Shown: positions 11,556 to 22,906, numbered from the stretch's first letter. The stretch is 64,000 nt of DNA from Ctenosaura bakeri (GCA_948474755.1 CAOLHI010000388.1:558001-622000); one strand, 5' to 3'. The notes: generated by a model not told the origin, from the letters alone. Numbers and translations are program-made.

Positions 11556-11756
11556 GGCCATTTCCGTACAACACTGTTATAGTGCTATTATTCACTTTCA
11601 ACATCACATGGAATTCTAGGATTTGTAGTTTACTGAGGCCAAAGAATTCTCTAGCTGAACATTCTAAATGCCTCTCCCTAAACTGCAAAACCCAGGATTC
11701 CATAGGATGTTGAAAGTGGAACAATAGCACTATAACAATGTAGTACGGAAATGGCC
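11556..11756. mobile_element. Palindromic MITE (200-bp type), TSD TGT
   Basis: 201 bp, ends GGCCATTTCCG / CGGAAATGGCC, flanked by TGT on both sides (11553-11555 and 11757-11759). Right half is largely the reverse complement of the left except for the centre ('ttagaattctcagccagag' region). A 3-bp duplication plus GG-starting inverted ends suggests PIF/Harbinger mobilisation. Non-coding, non-autonomous. Confidence 0.85.
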
Positions 11757-12136
11757 TGTGTATATAGTTGCATGTTCTCCTTCCAATCCAACAACTGTGA
11801 AACTCAGGAGGGGCTCCTCCTGCTCGTTCCTACTGGTGGGGAGGTAATTCAGACAAGGGTGAAGCTGCTGGTCCCAGTTCAGTGAGAGGAAGGAAGAAAG
11901 GTGCCCTCGCAGTTGGAGTATACCCTCCTTTTCCTACCCTCCAAGCCCAGAGCAGCTTGAATTGCCCCCTCATTTCCCTCCCCCTTTCCACCAGTAAGCA
12001 GCAGCAACAGCCCCCCACCCGGGCTTGGTAGGAGGTTTTGGGCAGGAGGTTTTGGACAGAGCACGAAGGACTAGAAAAATAGCTCTCCGTGCACTGTGCC
12101 TCTTGACCCAACAGGACCCCGAGGCTATGCACACTG

Positions 12137-12714
12137 AATAAATAACTACAACCCAATTAAAAACAGTTCAAATTCTTCTTGAAGGATAATTCTAAAACCC
12201 GACAACAATCTGAAAACAGCAAGAACAGACACCCTTAATTTTAAGAGTCAAAGGTCATGTGAAACAGCACCGTCTTCATTGCCTGCCAGAAACTCAGAAG
12301 GTAGAGGGAGCCAGCCTGACCTCTCTAAGGAGAGAATTCCATCCTCAGGGTACAGAGAAAGCCCCATTACAGGGACCCACTGGCCTAGCCTCAGGAGGCA
12401 GTGGGATTTGAAACAGGGCCTCTGCTGATGTCTTAGATTTAAGGCTGTCTCACAGGGGAGGAGGCAGTCCACCAGCTATCCTGGCCCCAAGCCACTGAGG
12501 GCTTTATAGGCCAAGACTTGAACTGAGATTGAATTGAAAGCAAATTAGAGCAAATTAGAAAGCAAATTAGTGGAGTTCATGTAGGACCAGTGCGATATAG
12601 TCTTTAAAATGCAATCTGAGTAACAGTCCAGCTACTGTACTTTGCTCTAGCTGTAGCTTCCAAACACTTTTCAAGGGCAGCCCCATGCAAAATGCATTGT
12701 AATAGACTTCATTT
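12137..12714 (-). repeat. Antisense L2 LINE fragment
   Basis: Starts at the A-rich side with 'gaataaataactacaaccc', continues through 'ccaagccactgagggcttta' and ends near 'gcagccccatgcaaaatgc'. These are reverse-complement landmarks of the L2 3' half. Reading frame is broken in several places. Confidence 0.6.
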
Positions 12715-12804
12715 TCCTTTAATATTAAACTACAACAAATGTATCATCAGCGAAGTGCAACAGGTATTAACTGATCTCAGCAGTGAGAGGACCAGGCGGT
12801 ACCT

Positions 12805-13262
12805 ACCACCTGTGTGTGTGTACATGCCTTCAAGTTGCCCATTGACTTATGGTGACCTCATGAATTTCATGGGGTTTTCTTGGGGAAAGAATACTCAGAG
12901 GAGTTTTTGCCAGTTCCTTCCTTTGAAATACAGTGGGCCCTCAGTATCTGCTAGAGTTTGATTCTAGGACTCCCTGTGGATATTAAAATTTGTGGATGCT
13001 CAAGTCCCATTATGCACAGTGGTATAGTAAAATGGCATCCCTTATGAAAAATGGCAAAATCAAAGTTTGCTTTTTGGATTTTTTTTTGAATATTTTCAAG
13101 TTATGATTTCATTGAACCTGTGGATACAGAATCCACAGGTATGGAGGCCCAACTATATAGCCTATAGCATGTTATTTATTGGCTGTCTCCCATCCAAGTA
13201 CTAACTAGGGCTGATTCTGCTTTGCTTCCTGGATCAAACAGGATCTGATGCTTTTAGGATAT
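12805..13262 (-). repeat. 5S-rRNA-headed SINE, split by a DNA transposon
   Basis: On the minus strand the head (13262 to about 13160) matches the internal part of 5S rRNA. The plus strand shows 'tctcccatccaagtacta', the well-known 5S complement, then a degraded 'gcttcctggatc'. The body and tail continue at 12925-12805 ('ggggttttcttgggg', 'gacttatggtgacc') and resemble the Sauria tail. A Tigger-like element at 12931-13155 separates the parts. Confidence 0.65.
12931..13155. mobile_element. Tigger-like (pogo) MITE, TA target
   Basis: Begins CAGTGGGCCCTCAGTATCTG and ends with its near reverse complement ('atggaggcccaacta'). TA lies at both sides (12929-12930 and 13156-13157). The interior includes 'gtggatgctcaagtccc', typical of vertebrate Tigger-derived non-autonomous elements. 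Inserted in the 5S-headed SINE. Confidence 0.75.
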
Positions 13263-13281
13263 TTAGAACTTCCTGCCTCCC

Positions 13282-13460
13282 TTGTTGTTGCTGTTGCTTG
13301 CTTTCAAGTTGTTTCTGACTTATGGTGATCCTAAGGTGAACCTATCACAGGGTTATCTGGGGCTAAGAGTGTGTGATAAGCCCAAGGTCACCCAGTGGGT
13401 TTCCAAAGCTGAGCAGGGAACAGAGCCCTGGTCTCCAGAGTTGTAATCCAACACTCAAAT
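13282..13460 (-). repeat. Sauria-type SINE
   Basis: Minus-strand copy: tail at the left ('gttgtttctgacttatggtg'), 'cacccagtgggtttcc' in the middle, 'ccctggtctccagagttg' and head remnant at the right. Lies right behind the 5S-headed SINE in the same orientation. Confidence 0.85.
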
Positions 13461-13758
13461 AACCTCCCGTATCCCTGTTAAATATGAGGAATTTGTCAGG
13501 AGAAAAAATAGAGATAGCAACCCGAATTCAACACTAAGATGGCCAAATACACATGAATTCAAACCCAAATCTTTAAGACATTAATACTCAAAACTCTCTG
13601 TGATGGATGTCCCTTTTGCCCACATTTGATTTTTTTAAAAAAATCTCAAGTTTTCCTCATTGTAAATATGAATCTTGGTATGTTCTTATCAAAAACTAGC
13701 TGAAATAAAATTCCCACAGATCCCTATTGTTTTTAGAATTCATGACTTCAGAGTCTGT

Positions 13759-14189
13759 GGCCCTTTTCACATGACATTTGCCATGCAAAAGGACCCCTGG
13801 AGTGTCGCGTGACTGCAAGGAGCGGTTCACACAATGCACTCGCAATCGGGAGATGCTCTAGGGCCTGGCAGGTGCCAATCACACACTATTTCATTTTTGG
13901 CTTTGAGCCGAAAATGGTGCGGGATTGCGCATCGCTCTGGGGCCCCATGTGCACTTGCCATGTGTGCAGAGCTCTGGAGCCGCAGCACTCGCACTTCCTG
14001 CCCCAGCACAACTTAGGAAAATCCCAGGCTGCACTGTAGAAGGAAGAGGAGGGGCTCTCACACTACCTGCTCATAAGCAGGCAGCAGCTGAGGAGCTGAA
14101 GCAATGGGGACGCGAGAGCCTCTCACAAGAGGCTGCTCATATGATCCCTGCACCCCAGCTCCACAAAAAGGTGAGTTGCGGAAAGGGCC
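13759..14189. mobile_element. GGCC-ended MITE, 430-bp type, TSD TGT
   Basis: 431 bp, ends GGCCCTTTTCAC / TTGCGGAAAGGGCC, flanked by TGT (13756-13758 and 14190-14192). Internally carries a hairpin around 'ttttggctttgagccgaaaa' and a GC-rich right half. Shares ends but not interior with the 180/200-bp MITEs. Copies at 39072, 48135 and (reverse) 58891. Confidence 0.8.
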
Positions 14190-14540
14190 TGTGCCCCATA
14201 CATTACAGCTCTCATGACCATTCAACATTCGGACATTCTGTCAGTGACATGCACTACACATGTGGGACAAATTACTCAGCATAGTGCAGCAATATATTGT
14301 GCTGGCAGTGGTGGAAGCAGAACGACACATACAACAATGATGTGCATTATAGTTATGCACTACTCACTATGGTTGTGCACTGCACATTGCATCTTTCAAT
14401 CATACATTTCACACTGTATATTGCACAATTGTCCAGTGTAGCTATGCTGCATGGGATTGCGTAGTGTTGGTGCAGTGTCAGTGCTCTGCATGAAGATATT
14501 TCTGCTGCACTGAGGGGATGCTGGATTGCAACCTATGAGC
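14190..14540. other. Unassigned sequence rich in GCAC/TGCA words
   Basis: Repeated short TGCA/TTGCAC words ('gtgcactgcacattgca', 'tattgcacaattg') suggest an old, unidentified palindromic repeat. No ends found. Confidence 0.35.
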
Positions 14541-14544
14541 ATAG

Positions 14545-15556
14545 AAGTTACTCTCAAAGTTGGTTCCCAGCTGATATCATCCTGGAGAGAAGTGACTAGG
14601 GGGATGCCACAGGGTTCTGTCCTGGGCCCAACGCTATCCAACATTTTTATCAATTATCTGGAGGAGATTATAGAGGGCATTCTTATCAAATTTGCAGATG
14701 ACACCAAATGAGGAGGGGAGCTAACACCCCAGAGGACATGATCAGAATTCAAAATGACTTTAACAGATTATAGAACTGGGCCAAAACTAACAAAATGAAT
14801 TTCAACAGGGAGAAATGTCAGGTACTATACATGAGCAGAAAAAAAAATTAAATGCACAGATATAAGATGGGTTACACCAGACTTGACCACAGCACATGTA
14901 GAAAGGATCTAGGAGTCTTAATAGACCACAAGTTGAACATGAATCAGCAATCTGCTGCAGCAACTAAGAAAGCCAATGTGATTCTGGACTGCCTCAACGG
15001 AAGGATAGTGTCTCGGTCAAGGGAAGAGATAGTACCACTCTAGGCTGCTCTGATCAGACCCCACCTGGAATACTGTGTCCAGTTCTGGGCACTACAGTTC
15101 AGGAAATATATTGACAAGCTGGAATGTGTCCAGAAGAGGGCCACCAAAATAGTAGAAGGCCCAGACACCATTATGAGAAGAGGCTTCAAGAGCTGGGTAT
15201 GTTTAGCCTGGAGAAAAGAAGGTTAAAAAGTGTCATGACAGCTATGTTTAAATACTTTAAGGGATGTCATATGGAAAATGGGGTAAGCTTGTTTTCTGTT
15301 GATCTAGAGATTAGGTCATGGAGCAATGGCTTCAAACCTAAAGAGATGGGATTCCATCTAAACATTAGGAAGATCTTCTTAACAGAGAGAGCAGTTCAAC
15401 AGTGGAATATGTTGCCTAGAGTCTGATGGAGTCTCTTTCTTGGGAGGTTTTTAAACAAAGGCTGGATGGCCATCTATTGGGACTTCTTTGATTGTGTTCC
15501 TGCATGACAACAACCTTGTGATCTCTTCCAACTCTATGATTCTGTGATTCTATGAT
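14545..15556 (+). repeat. CR1 LINE, 3' kilobase with reverse-transcriptase remnant
   Basis: Sense-strand CR1. From 14526 the translated text contains the reverse-transcriptase block [10 protein letters not shown] and, about 35 residues on, FADDTK (the catalytic Y/F-x-DD box), then a stop at 14709. Later pieces in other frames (14852-15043 with DHSTCRKDLGVLID, 15124-15426 ending NIRKIFLTERAVQQWNMLP) are the CR1 ORF2 C-terminus. At least three frame breaks; non-functional. Ends in 'ctatgattctgtgattctat', the CR1 terminal repeat. 5' truncated as usual for LINEs. Confidence 0.88.
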
Positions 15557-16100
15557 CTTTTGCACACAATATACTTTTCTGAGAAAAAACAGATGTGAAA
15601 ATTGTTTACAAACCTTCTTGTTCTTCACAAGAGAGGCTCTCTCTGCTGAGAAATCAACAGCCTCTGTGCCTGTTCCTATTTCCAGTTCAAGAACAAGGAG
15701 AACTTTCAGGAAATTTCAGTAATCTGCACATTGTCTGTTTTGTGAGACAAAACTTAGCAAGCATAGGAAGATTAACATGCAAAGAGCTCATCTGACACTG
15801 TAATTTTTTAAAAAGTCCATTCTACAAGGTGGTGGCTGTCATTGTTTTAGCTATGCAACCTGTGAATTTACAGAATTTGGGTAAAATTTATTCTTGCAGA
15901 TGGGAAAAATATCTTAAGACTCTTAGCCAGATGAGGTGAAAGCTTTTGCATTTGCTACTCTTGTACACAAGAATGATACAATTGTCAGTTTATATCCCTA
16001 AAACTATAACAGCAATTAAAACCTCCTCAGTACTACAAGAAGTTAGAGTGTATTAAGTTAGGAGTGGAACGTGCCCATGTATCAGGGAGCCCCACAGGCC
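15557..16100. other. No gene or assigned repeat
   Basis: Nothing recognised. Confidence 0.4.
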
Positions 16101-16114
16101 CAGGCAGTACCTAT

Positions 16115-16345
16115 AGTACAGAATTATAGCATTTTGATGCTTAAATGGCCATGGCTCCATGTTTTGGAATTCTGGGATCTCTGTATGGGGCAACTACATA
16201 GAATTCTCTGCCAAAGAGCTGTGCTGTACTTCAAGGGAACAGACCAGATCTTCCTAGCAAAGAATTCAGAATATCTCACCAAACTACCAATCTCAGGATT
16301 CTATAGTACTGAGCCATTGCTTTTAAAGTGGCATCAAACTGCTGT
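16115..16345. repeat. Old palindromic MITE, decayed copy
   Basis: 'attatagcattttgatgctt', 'tggccatggctcc', 'tagaattctctgccaaagag', 'ccaatctcaggattctatag' follow the order of the older family (43481, 49668). Ends lost. Confidence 0.5.
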
Positions 16346-16477
16346 CAATGGGTAGGGTGCATACACCTCAGGTGTAGAAGTAATGAGCTAGGTGGACTAA
16401 CAATTTCACTGGGTATTATTGGTTTTCCATGCTTCTAGGCATTTCATGCAGATCTTTTAGAACCAAACTAATTTATT

Positions 16478-16580
16478 TCTTAATTTATATCTGGCTTTTC
16501 TCCCAGTAAAGGATTCAACATGGACTTAAAGTTAAGAAATGATAATATTTGTTCACTTGCCACAAAGCGGCTTACATGCC
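16478..16580 (-). repeat. Antisense LINE 3' tail
   Basis: 'tttatatctggcttttctcc' and 'cacaaagcggcttacatg' match the reverse-complement tail also seen at 4120 and 44600. Confidence 0.4.
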
Positions 16581-17335
16581 TTGCATTGCTGATGATTCCT
16601 AAATTCCTAGTCAACGGATCCACAAAATAAAATTCTGTACATGTGAATCGAAGATGATGTCAGCAATACAGGCCAATCCATATCCTAACAAATTAAATTG
16701 GGCATGCTGATACTGAGTGCAGATCCATATACAACAAGCTTTTCTTGTGAGAAATGCATTTCTCATTGTGTATTGGGTATCATCATACACCAGCTGAGAT
16801 CAGCACAGATTAGAATGGCTGTTGGATACCAGGCTGAACGGCAGTTAAGTTACTGTGGGTGTCAAAAGGGCGGATGTCCTCAGAGAACTGTCAGTGATGG
16901 ATGGGGAAAGGGGCTGTTCCCAGCTCTAGGAGCCCAGCCAAATACAAATAAGAGGTGAGAGTTCAATGTGATACCAGGCACATGACCATACAAAGAAGTA
17001 CACAAGGAACGGAAATGAGAAAGCTGCTACTACAATGTTTGGATGGAGATGCCCTTGGGAGCTACTGGACATTTGACTGATTGCCAGTAAAAATTCTAGG
17101 CATGCCAAATACTTTTTGACATTTACTGGGGAAAAAATGTATGCCTGTATTTCCTGTCTAAGGAAAAACTAACAGAAGCAGGAAGATTCAGTATTGTGAC
17201 AGTAGGGGAAGGGTTTCAAATCAAATAGTCTTTAGACAGTAGAAAAATGGCAATATGTATTAAAGGAGTGATAGCAGCCTCAGTGCAATATCCCCTCAGT
17301 GCAGCATAAATATCTTCCTGCAGTCCTAGGCTGCT
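16581..17335. other. No gene or assigned repeat
   Basis: Nothing recognised. Confidence 0.4.
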
Positions 17336-18418
17336 TGTTGTTGTGTGCCTTCAAGTCATTTCTGACTTATGGCAACCCTATTGTGGGGTTTTCTGGGGCT
17401 GAGAGTTCATGATGCACTGCAGGTGTTACCCTGATTTCTGGAATCCCTTGGGGGACACCTCACTGTGCTCCATGTGATGGGGAATGGAAACTAGCCAGAG
17501 CATGAGCAATAGCGATGCGAGAGGCAGGCTAACCTAGTGGGGTCTTTTCACCCAGTTTTTACAGGGCCAGGCCAAGCCAAAAACCAAACAAAAATGTCCA
17601 ATAAATGATTTCATTGAATGAAAGTCTCACGCACCAACGCAATCACTCACACACTCACTCAAGACCTATTAAGGAACAAAAGAGAGGAAACTGGATAGGG
17701 GAGTATTGAAGAGGTTGCAGCTGAGGTAATACTACACCTTTTCCTGAAGTCCTTGGTCCAGGAAGACAGCGGAGAAGTGGGGCTTAGCACAGACAGAGCT
17801 GAGGGGATTACTCAACGGACAGAGCAATGATCTGCTGGGATGACCAAACGCAATCTGAAGAAACACTCAAAAACTGTGACTATCTGTAGGGGGAAAAGTA
17901 CCTGAAGGGCTAATCCTTTCCTGAGGAGAACAATGGGTATTGCAGCAAGAAAGAAGCTCCACAAAGGTAACTTCCTTTGCGTGATGGGATTACAAGGTGT
18001 TGCCAAAGTCTTCGGTTCTTCGGCTGCATTTGGTTGTGGTGTGACTTCATGTAAATGGTCCTCACCTTATAGGATATTTGCTCAACTTGGGGCAAACACA
18101 CTAATCTCTCAAGTTGGCTTCTCTGAGGACCCCTTGTTTATTGTGGGTTTACACATCTTGAGGTCTCCTGGGGCTACATGACTGGGAATTTTACTGGCCT
18201 GACCTGGTTTTCGGTCGTTCGACTGTGACTGCTTACGTGCTCATCCAGGCGACCTCTCAGGCACACGGAATCATGTTTAATATCAAAATTGTAGACCCCG
18301 GGATAGGGTTTGTCCAGTGGAGTAACACAGGTCATCTAGTGGGTTTCCATGGCTGAGTGGGGAATCAAACCCTGGTCTGCAGGGTCATAGGCCAACACTC
18401 ATACCACTGCACAACACA
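17336..18418 (-). repeat. Sauria-type SINE split by an LTR
   Basis: The SINE tail half lies at 17336-17423 ('tgttgtgtgccttcaagtca', 'ggttttctggggctgagag'). The rest resumes at 18328 ('caggtcatctagtgggtttc', 'caaaccctggtctgcaggg'). The two parts join into one ordinary SINE once the LTR at 17424-18327 and one CAGG are removed. Confidence 0.88.
17424..18327 (-). mobile_element. Solo LTR, group B, TSD CAGG
   Basis: 904 bp with tips TGTTACCCTG / GAGTAACA and perfect 4-bp duplication CAGG (17420-17423, 18328-18331). Inserted in a SINE, so younger than it. The 3' region on the minus strand holds the group's 'taatttcc'-type U5 pattern. No internal coding region. Confidence 0.87.
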
Positions 18419-20979
18419 GTCCTATCCTGCACTGAGCCATATGTCACTCCCTCAACTTACTGTAAAGCCCTTAGGCCACCTTGCATGGCCATTCCATGCT
18501 TCACAGCATGCAGGTCAGATCAAAGAAGGTCTGGCTATCCTCAACCCCACCCCATAGCCAGACGTACAGTGATGATCTCAGTGTTGAGATCTGTGGGGGC
18601 CCTTCAGGAGTCACGGTGATCTGTAAGAATTGTACAGCCTGTTTGCTGTGAAGCACGGAACACCCATGTGAGGTGACTTCAGGGCTTTGCAGTAAATCAG
18701 AAGGGGGGCTTTGGGTGTTGCAGAGAGAACAAGGTGACCAAACCCTGCAGTGCCTGAAAAAACACATCTGCATATGTAAGGAACACTCACACATGTGGAT
18801 ATCCCTGCTTGGATTCCAGCTGACATGTGGTAAGTTGGGTGTTTTGGAGACCCTCTGCTCAGTCCCTGGACATCTACCTCCAACTCCTACCCTGCATGTG
18901 ATTCCTGTGGAGTTACCATCTCTTTCCCTGAATCTTCTACAACAAGCATGGATTCTTTAAGGGGAAAAATCAATATACATGGCCTTATGCCATCAATTAA
19001 TTTTGAACTTCTCTCTTTCCATCAGAAAAAGCATCACATTTATCACCAAGAAAAGATCTGCCCGCAATATCCTGCATCCAAACCAAAACACAACCTCCCA
19101 GTTCCTTGCATGAATAAAACAACATAGTGTTTTGGAAAGGATTAGTTATTTGTTGAATGAAAGGATATTTCTATCAATAAATCATTCTGGCTTTGCAGGG
19201 GGGAGGGATTTAAAAGGCCATTCGAAATCAAGGGAAGGGTGGTCTGGCCTGCTCCATCCACTGCTGAATAAACAAGGCTTTTGTCCATAAACAGAGCAAA
19301 CCTTGGTTTCTCTCTGCCACCACCCTGCTCTTAACACACCATAAATATCACAAGCGGAATTTTCCATGTTCCATGAAAATAACTTGGTTAATGTGATGTT
19401 CCACCTCAAAATGGAAAACATAATAATACTAAAAAAAAAAAAAAAAAACCCAACCCAAGGGACTGACTATAGAAAGGAGGGGCTTGATTTTGGTGCCAAC
19501 ATCAGGAAAGCAGAATGTGGCTTTGTATATAATCAATTTTCCTTCCCTTAGTAAAGCAACTGTTTTAGATTTGTAAGGATATGGAGGTTGTTTTGGCTTC
19601 TGAGAGTGTTGCAGTGCCTAGTCCATTTTAGGTTGGAATATCATTTATTCTTTCCCTGAGAGCAAACCCCACTGAACACAATCAAGCTTGCTTCTGAGGA
19701 AATAGGCTTAGGCTATATGGCACTTTTTGATAGGAATGGATGAGAAATTTGCATGAACCAATGCTTTTTATGAATTCATCCAATTCGTGGTCTGTCAGAC
19801 TATTCACCAAGTTGTATGCATATCTTTTGCTTTTCTGTCAATAGGAGGAAATCAGAAGCATCAATTTGAGCAACTCCAAAATGCATGGCTTTCAAAAATT
19901 TACACAAACGTTAAAGCACGCTTGTGTAAATTTTTGAAAGCCATGAAGAAGGGAAAATGACAGAAGGGAAAATGAGCACAAAAATACATACATAAGAAAA
20001 ATGTGTTAAAAAAAAAAAGTATCTAGCAAAATATACACACAACACCATACCGAGTCTTACACCCGAAATGAAAGAAAAACAGTGAACAAAAGTAAGTGGA
20101 ATGAGTAGAAACATAAATAAATAAACAAACAGGCATTTTTTAAAAAAGCAATCACCATGGGCATAACACCACATCTACTTTCATGCAAACAAATGCCTTG
20201 ACTCAAGTACTTTGGAAAAAAAAGGCAGGATACAAACAGATTAAAGTACAAGTACTGATGCTTGTGGGTTCATTTTTTGAGATTCCAGCAGTGCCTTAAA
20301 AAAAAAAAAGGCATACTTTAGCCTTCTGTATTTCACTAGCATCAACAGAGAAGCCAAAAGCAACAGAATGCATTGGATGTTTGTTTATTTCTTTCTCTAG
20401 GTCTTGCAATTAAGATTATTATCATAGTCAGTCCTGGAAGAGAGAGGGTAGCCACAGAACTGACTTATCTGTCTGTAAACAAATAAAGAGAGATACCCAT
20501 TCTCTCTTTCTGTTACCAGTGTTGCATAGGAATGCTTCCTATCAGTCAACACCAGTGCCGTTGGCTATAGAAAGCACAGACTTCAGTTAGCTGCGTTAAA
20601 ACTCATGCTTTTGATACTGCATAAGTAAGGCTGAATACAGCCCACAGAAAAGGCTCTTCTTTGTCCTTACTTTCTGCCCGACTGCACTACAGCAGCCGGG
20701 AAGGATCCTGGTTACAGATCCATGTGTGGCTACAATGGTGCACCAAGGGTGTGTCCATACTCCACAATTATAACACTTCAACACTATGACAAATCCCTTC
20801 ATCCAGGCTGGTCCTAAACTCCTTCCCCTGGGAGTCCTTCCACTCACTTTGCCCTTGTTTTCCCTATTATTCCCTTGCTGGACTGGGTCTCTGGGCCTCA
20901 GGGTGACCACTTAAATGCAGACATGTTGTAGTGTTGGTGCATGGGTTCTTTAGTTTTGGTACGCATGGGCTGACTCCAG
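18419..20979. other. Mostly unassigned sequence
   Basis: Contains an 18-A run at about 19431-19448 and the perfect hairpin at 19884-19945 (listed separately). No repeats of the main families and no convincing coding region. Confidence 0.4.
19884..19945. repeat. Perfect 24-bp inverted repeat with 14-nt loop
   Basis: The arms at 19884-19907 and 19922-19945 (starting CATGGCTTTC and ending GAAAGCCATG) are exact reverse complements. They flank the loop 'acgttaaagcacgc'. Could be a recent foldback mutation or a small-RNA hairpin; sequence alone does not decide. Confidence 0.9.
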
Positions 20980-21174
20980 GGGACTTTCCACACTACACTG
21001 TTCTAGTGGTATTATTCCACTTTTGACATTCTGTGGAATTCTGGGGTTTGTAGTTTACTGTGGCCAAAGAGCTCTCTGGCTGAGAATTCTAAATGCCCCT
21101 CCCTAAACTGCAAACCCCAGGATTTCATATGATGTTGAATAATACCACCATAACAGTGTAGTGCAGAAAGGCCC
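20980..21174. mobile_element. Palindromic MITE (200-bp type), TSD CAG
   Basis: 195 bp; ends GGGACTTTCCACAC / GTGCAGAAAGGCCC; CAG on both sides (20977-20979, 21175-21177). Interior 'gtggccaaagagctctctgg' and the inverted 'caaaccccaggatttcat'. Confidence 0.75.
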
Positions 21175-21262
21175 CAGCCTTGATAAAGAGCAAGAGACAG
21201 GTTTAAAAACAAATAATAAGAACAGAGTAGAAAAAATGTTTATTGAACAGAGTAGAAAAAAT

Positions 21263-21412
21263 GTTGTTGTGTGCTGTTGAGTCATTTCCAAGTTATAGTG
21301 ACCCTAAGGAAAACCTACCAGGGGTTTTTCTGGGGCTGAGACTGTGTGACAAACCCAAGGTGTCCTAACAGGTTTCCATCGCCAAGCAGAGAATTGAAGC
21401 TTGGACTCCAGG
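21263..21412 (-). repeat. Sauria-type SINE
   Basis: Minus-strand copy from tail ('gttgttgtgtgctgttgag') to 'aagcttggactccaggg'. Lies head to head with the next SINE. Confidence 0.8.
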
Positions 21413-21418
21413 GTTATG

Positions 21419-21530
21419 AGAGCTAGCCTGGTGTAGTGTTTTGAGTGTTGGTGTATGACCATGGAAACTGAGGTTCGAGTCCCTCTTCAGCTATGGAAAC
21501 CCACTGAGATAGGTTTGCCTTATGGTCGCC
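21419..21530 (+). repeat. Sauria-type SINE, internally shortened
   Basis: Head 'agagctagcctggtgtag', box 'ggttcgagtccctc', then 'atggaaacccactgagatag' and 'ccttatggtcgcc'. The central part is deleted. Confidence 0.75.
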
Positions 21531-22063
21531 AAGATTTTTCACATCTGTAGGGACAATATCGTTAAACTGCAGCAGCTATAGAGAACATATTTTTCCAGAT
21601 GCTGTAACATTTTAGGAGAAATGGAGCTTGGTCTTCATAGGTGACCTCAAGAGTTGGTTAAGAAGACCTCAGATGGGGCAGGTTCTCTGTGTCTGAGATA
21701 TCATTCACTAGATCAGCTTCTCTTGAGGAAAAGACATGTAGGCATTTCAGTGAGTCAGAATGTTTTGCTCCATTTTGAATTTATGTCCAGAACTGGAGGA
21801 AATTTAAAACATTCCATTCTTGCTTCAGCCTGTTTGGGGCCCAGCTTTTGAGGAAGTATTGTTTGGGGGTGTTTTTTGTTTGTTTTTGAGTTTTTTGTTT
21901 CAACTACACATTTTCCATGCTGGCTGGAGGATTGTAAGAGTAGTTGAATGTGTCAGTAATAACAACAACAATCATCATAAAATATATGATGTCCTTGCCT
22001 GTCAACTTAATAAACAACCCTCATCTCTTCCTTTTCTTTATCTCCCTCTGTTCTCCATTGTGT

Positions 22064-22684
22064 TGTGATAACTGAAGCCCCTGTCAGAGCTGCTGATGAT
22101 AAGCAGCAGCTGTTGGTCCCTGTGGCTCAGGGTGGAGATGATGAGCAGCAGCTGTTGGTCTCTGTGGCTCTGACTGGAGATGAGTCCTGCAGCTCAAGAG
22201 CTCCCCCTGCTGCCATGGACCAAGCAGGCGTGGACGTTCCTTTACCTGCTCCTTTAGCGCAACAGGGATCCAGTTGTGATTCCAAGGATGCCTTGGAGCC
22301 TGCATGAATCAGCCCACAAACAAGGCGGAGACTCAAGAAAGCTGAGCAAAGGGAGGCTTCCTTGATTAAGTTCAAGAAGCGGTGACTCGGCACACCTGTG
22401 CCTGGCTATATCACTGCCTGCCTGGAAGCTTTCTTTTGCTTGTGGCAATTTTCTACAAGCCCTCTCCTTGCTTCCAGCACCCGGTTCCTGATACCTTGGA
22501 TTGATCTCTTGGCTCCTGACCCCTGGATTTTGGACTCTGACTATGGCTTTTGCTTGTTGCTCTGGCTTAGGTAAATGGACTACCTATGAGTAATTGCTTG
22601 CTCTGACTCCTCCCGGCAGGACTCTGCTATCTCTCCCACTCCCTTCTCTGGGCTGGCTCGCCACTCAGGTCTCTGACCTTGACA
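22064..22684 (+). mobile_element. LTR with an open frame (family G), copy 2, TSD GTGT
   Basis: 621 bp from TGTGATAACTG to CCTTGACA, with GTGT at 22060-22063 and 22685-22688. The frame from its second base is open for about 80 codons to 22307. The product is Asp/Gln/Ala/Pro-rich with repeated QQLLV(P/S)VA units. In another frame, the following about 25 codons (to 22385) encode a basic RRRLKKAEQRE-type segment like that ending the copy at 40301. No internal region flanks it. Superfamily not certain (Gypsy-like favoured). Confidence 0.72.
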
Positions 22685-22725
22685 GTGTTAAGGAATGGGG
22701 CAGGGGCATAACTTGATTCTTCTTA

Positions 22726-22906
22726 CATCATTTCTGCACTAGACTGTTATGGTGTTATTATTCCACTTTCAACATCCTATAGAATCCTGGGGTTTGCACG
22801 TTTAGGAGGGACCTTTGAGGCCCCTCCCTAAACTGCAAACCTCAGGATTCCATAGAATGTTGAAAGTGGAATAATAGCACCATAACAGTCTAGTGCGGAA
22901 ATGGCC
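22726..22906. mobile_element. Palindromic MITE (180-bp type), TSD TTA
   Basis: 181 bp; left end slightly decayed (CATCATTTCTGCAC), right end GTGCGGAAATGGCC; TTA on both sides (22723-22725, 22907-22909). The two halves are near reverse complements. Confidence 0.85.

Noticed and set aside
13157..13262. 5S rRNA gene
   Set aside because: Only the internal part matches, it is diverged, and it is joined to a SINE tail; a SINE head, not a functional gene.
14526..15426. Reverse transcriptase gene
   Set aside because: Real RT motifs, but the frame is broken several times and the 5' part is absent; it is a dead CR1 copy.
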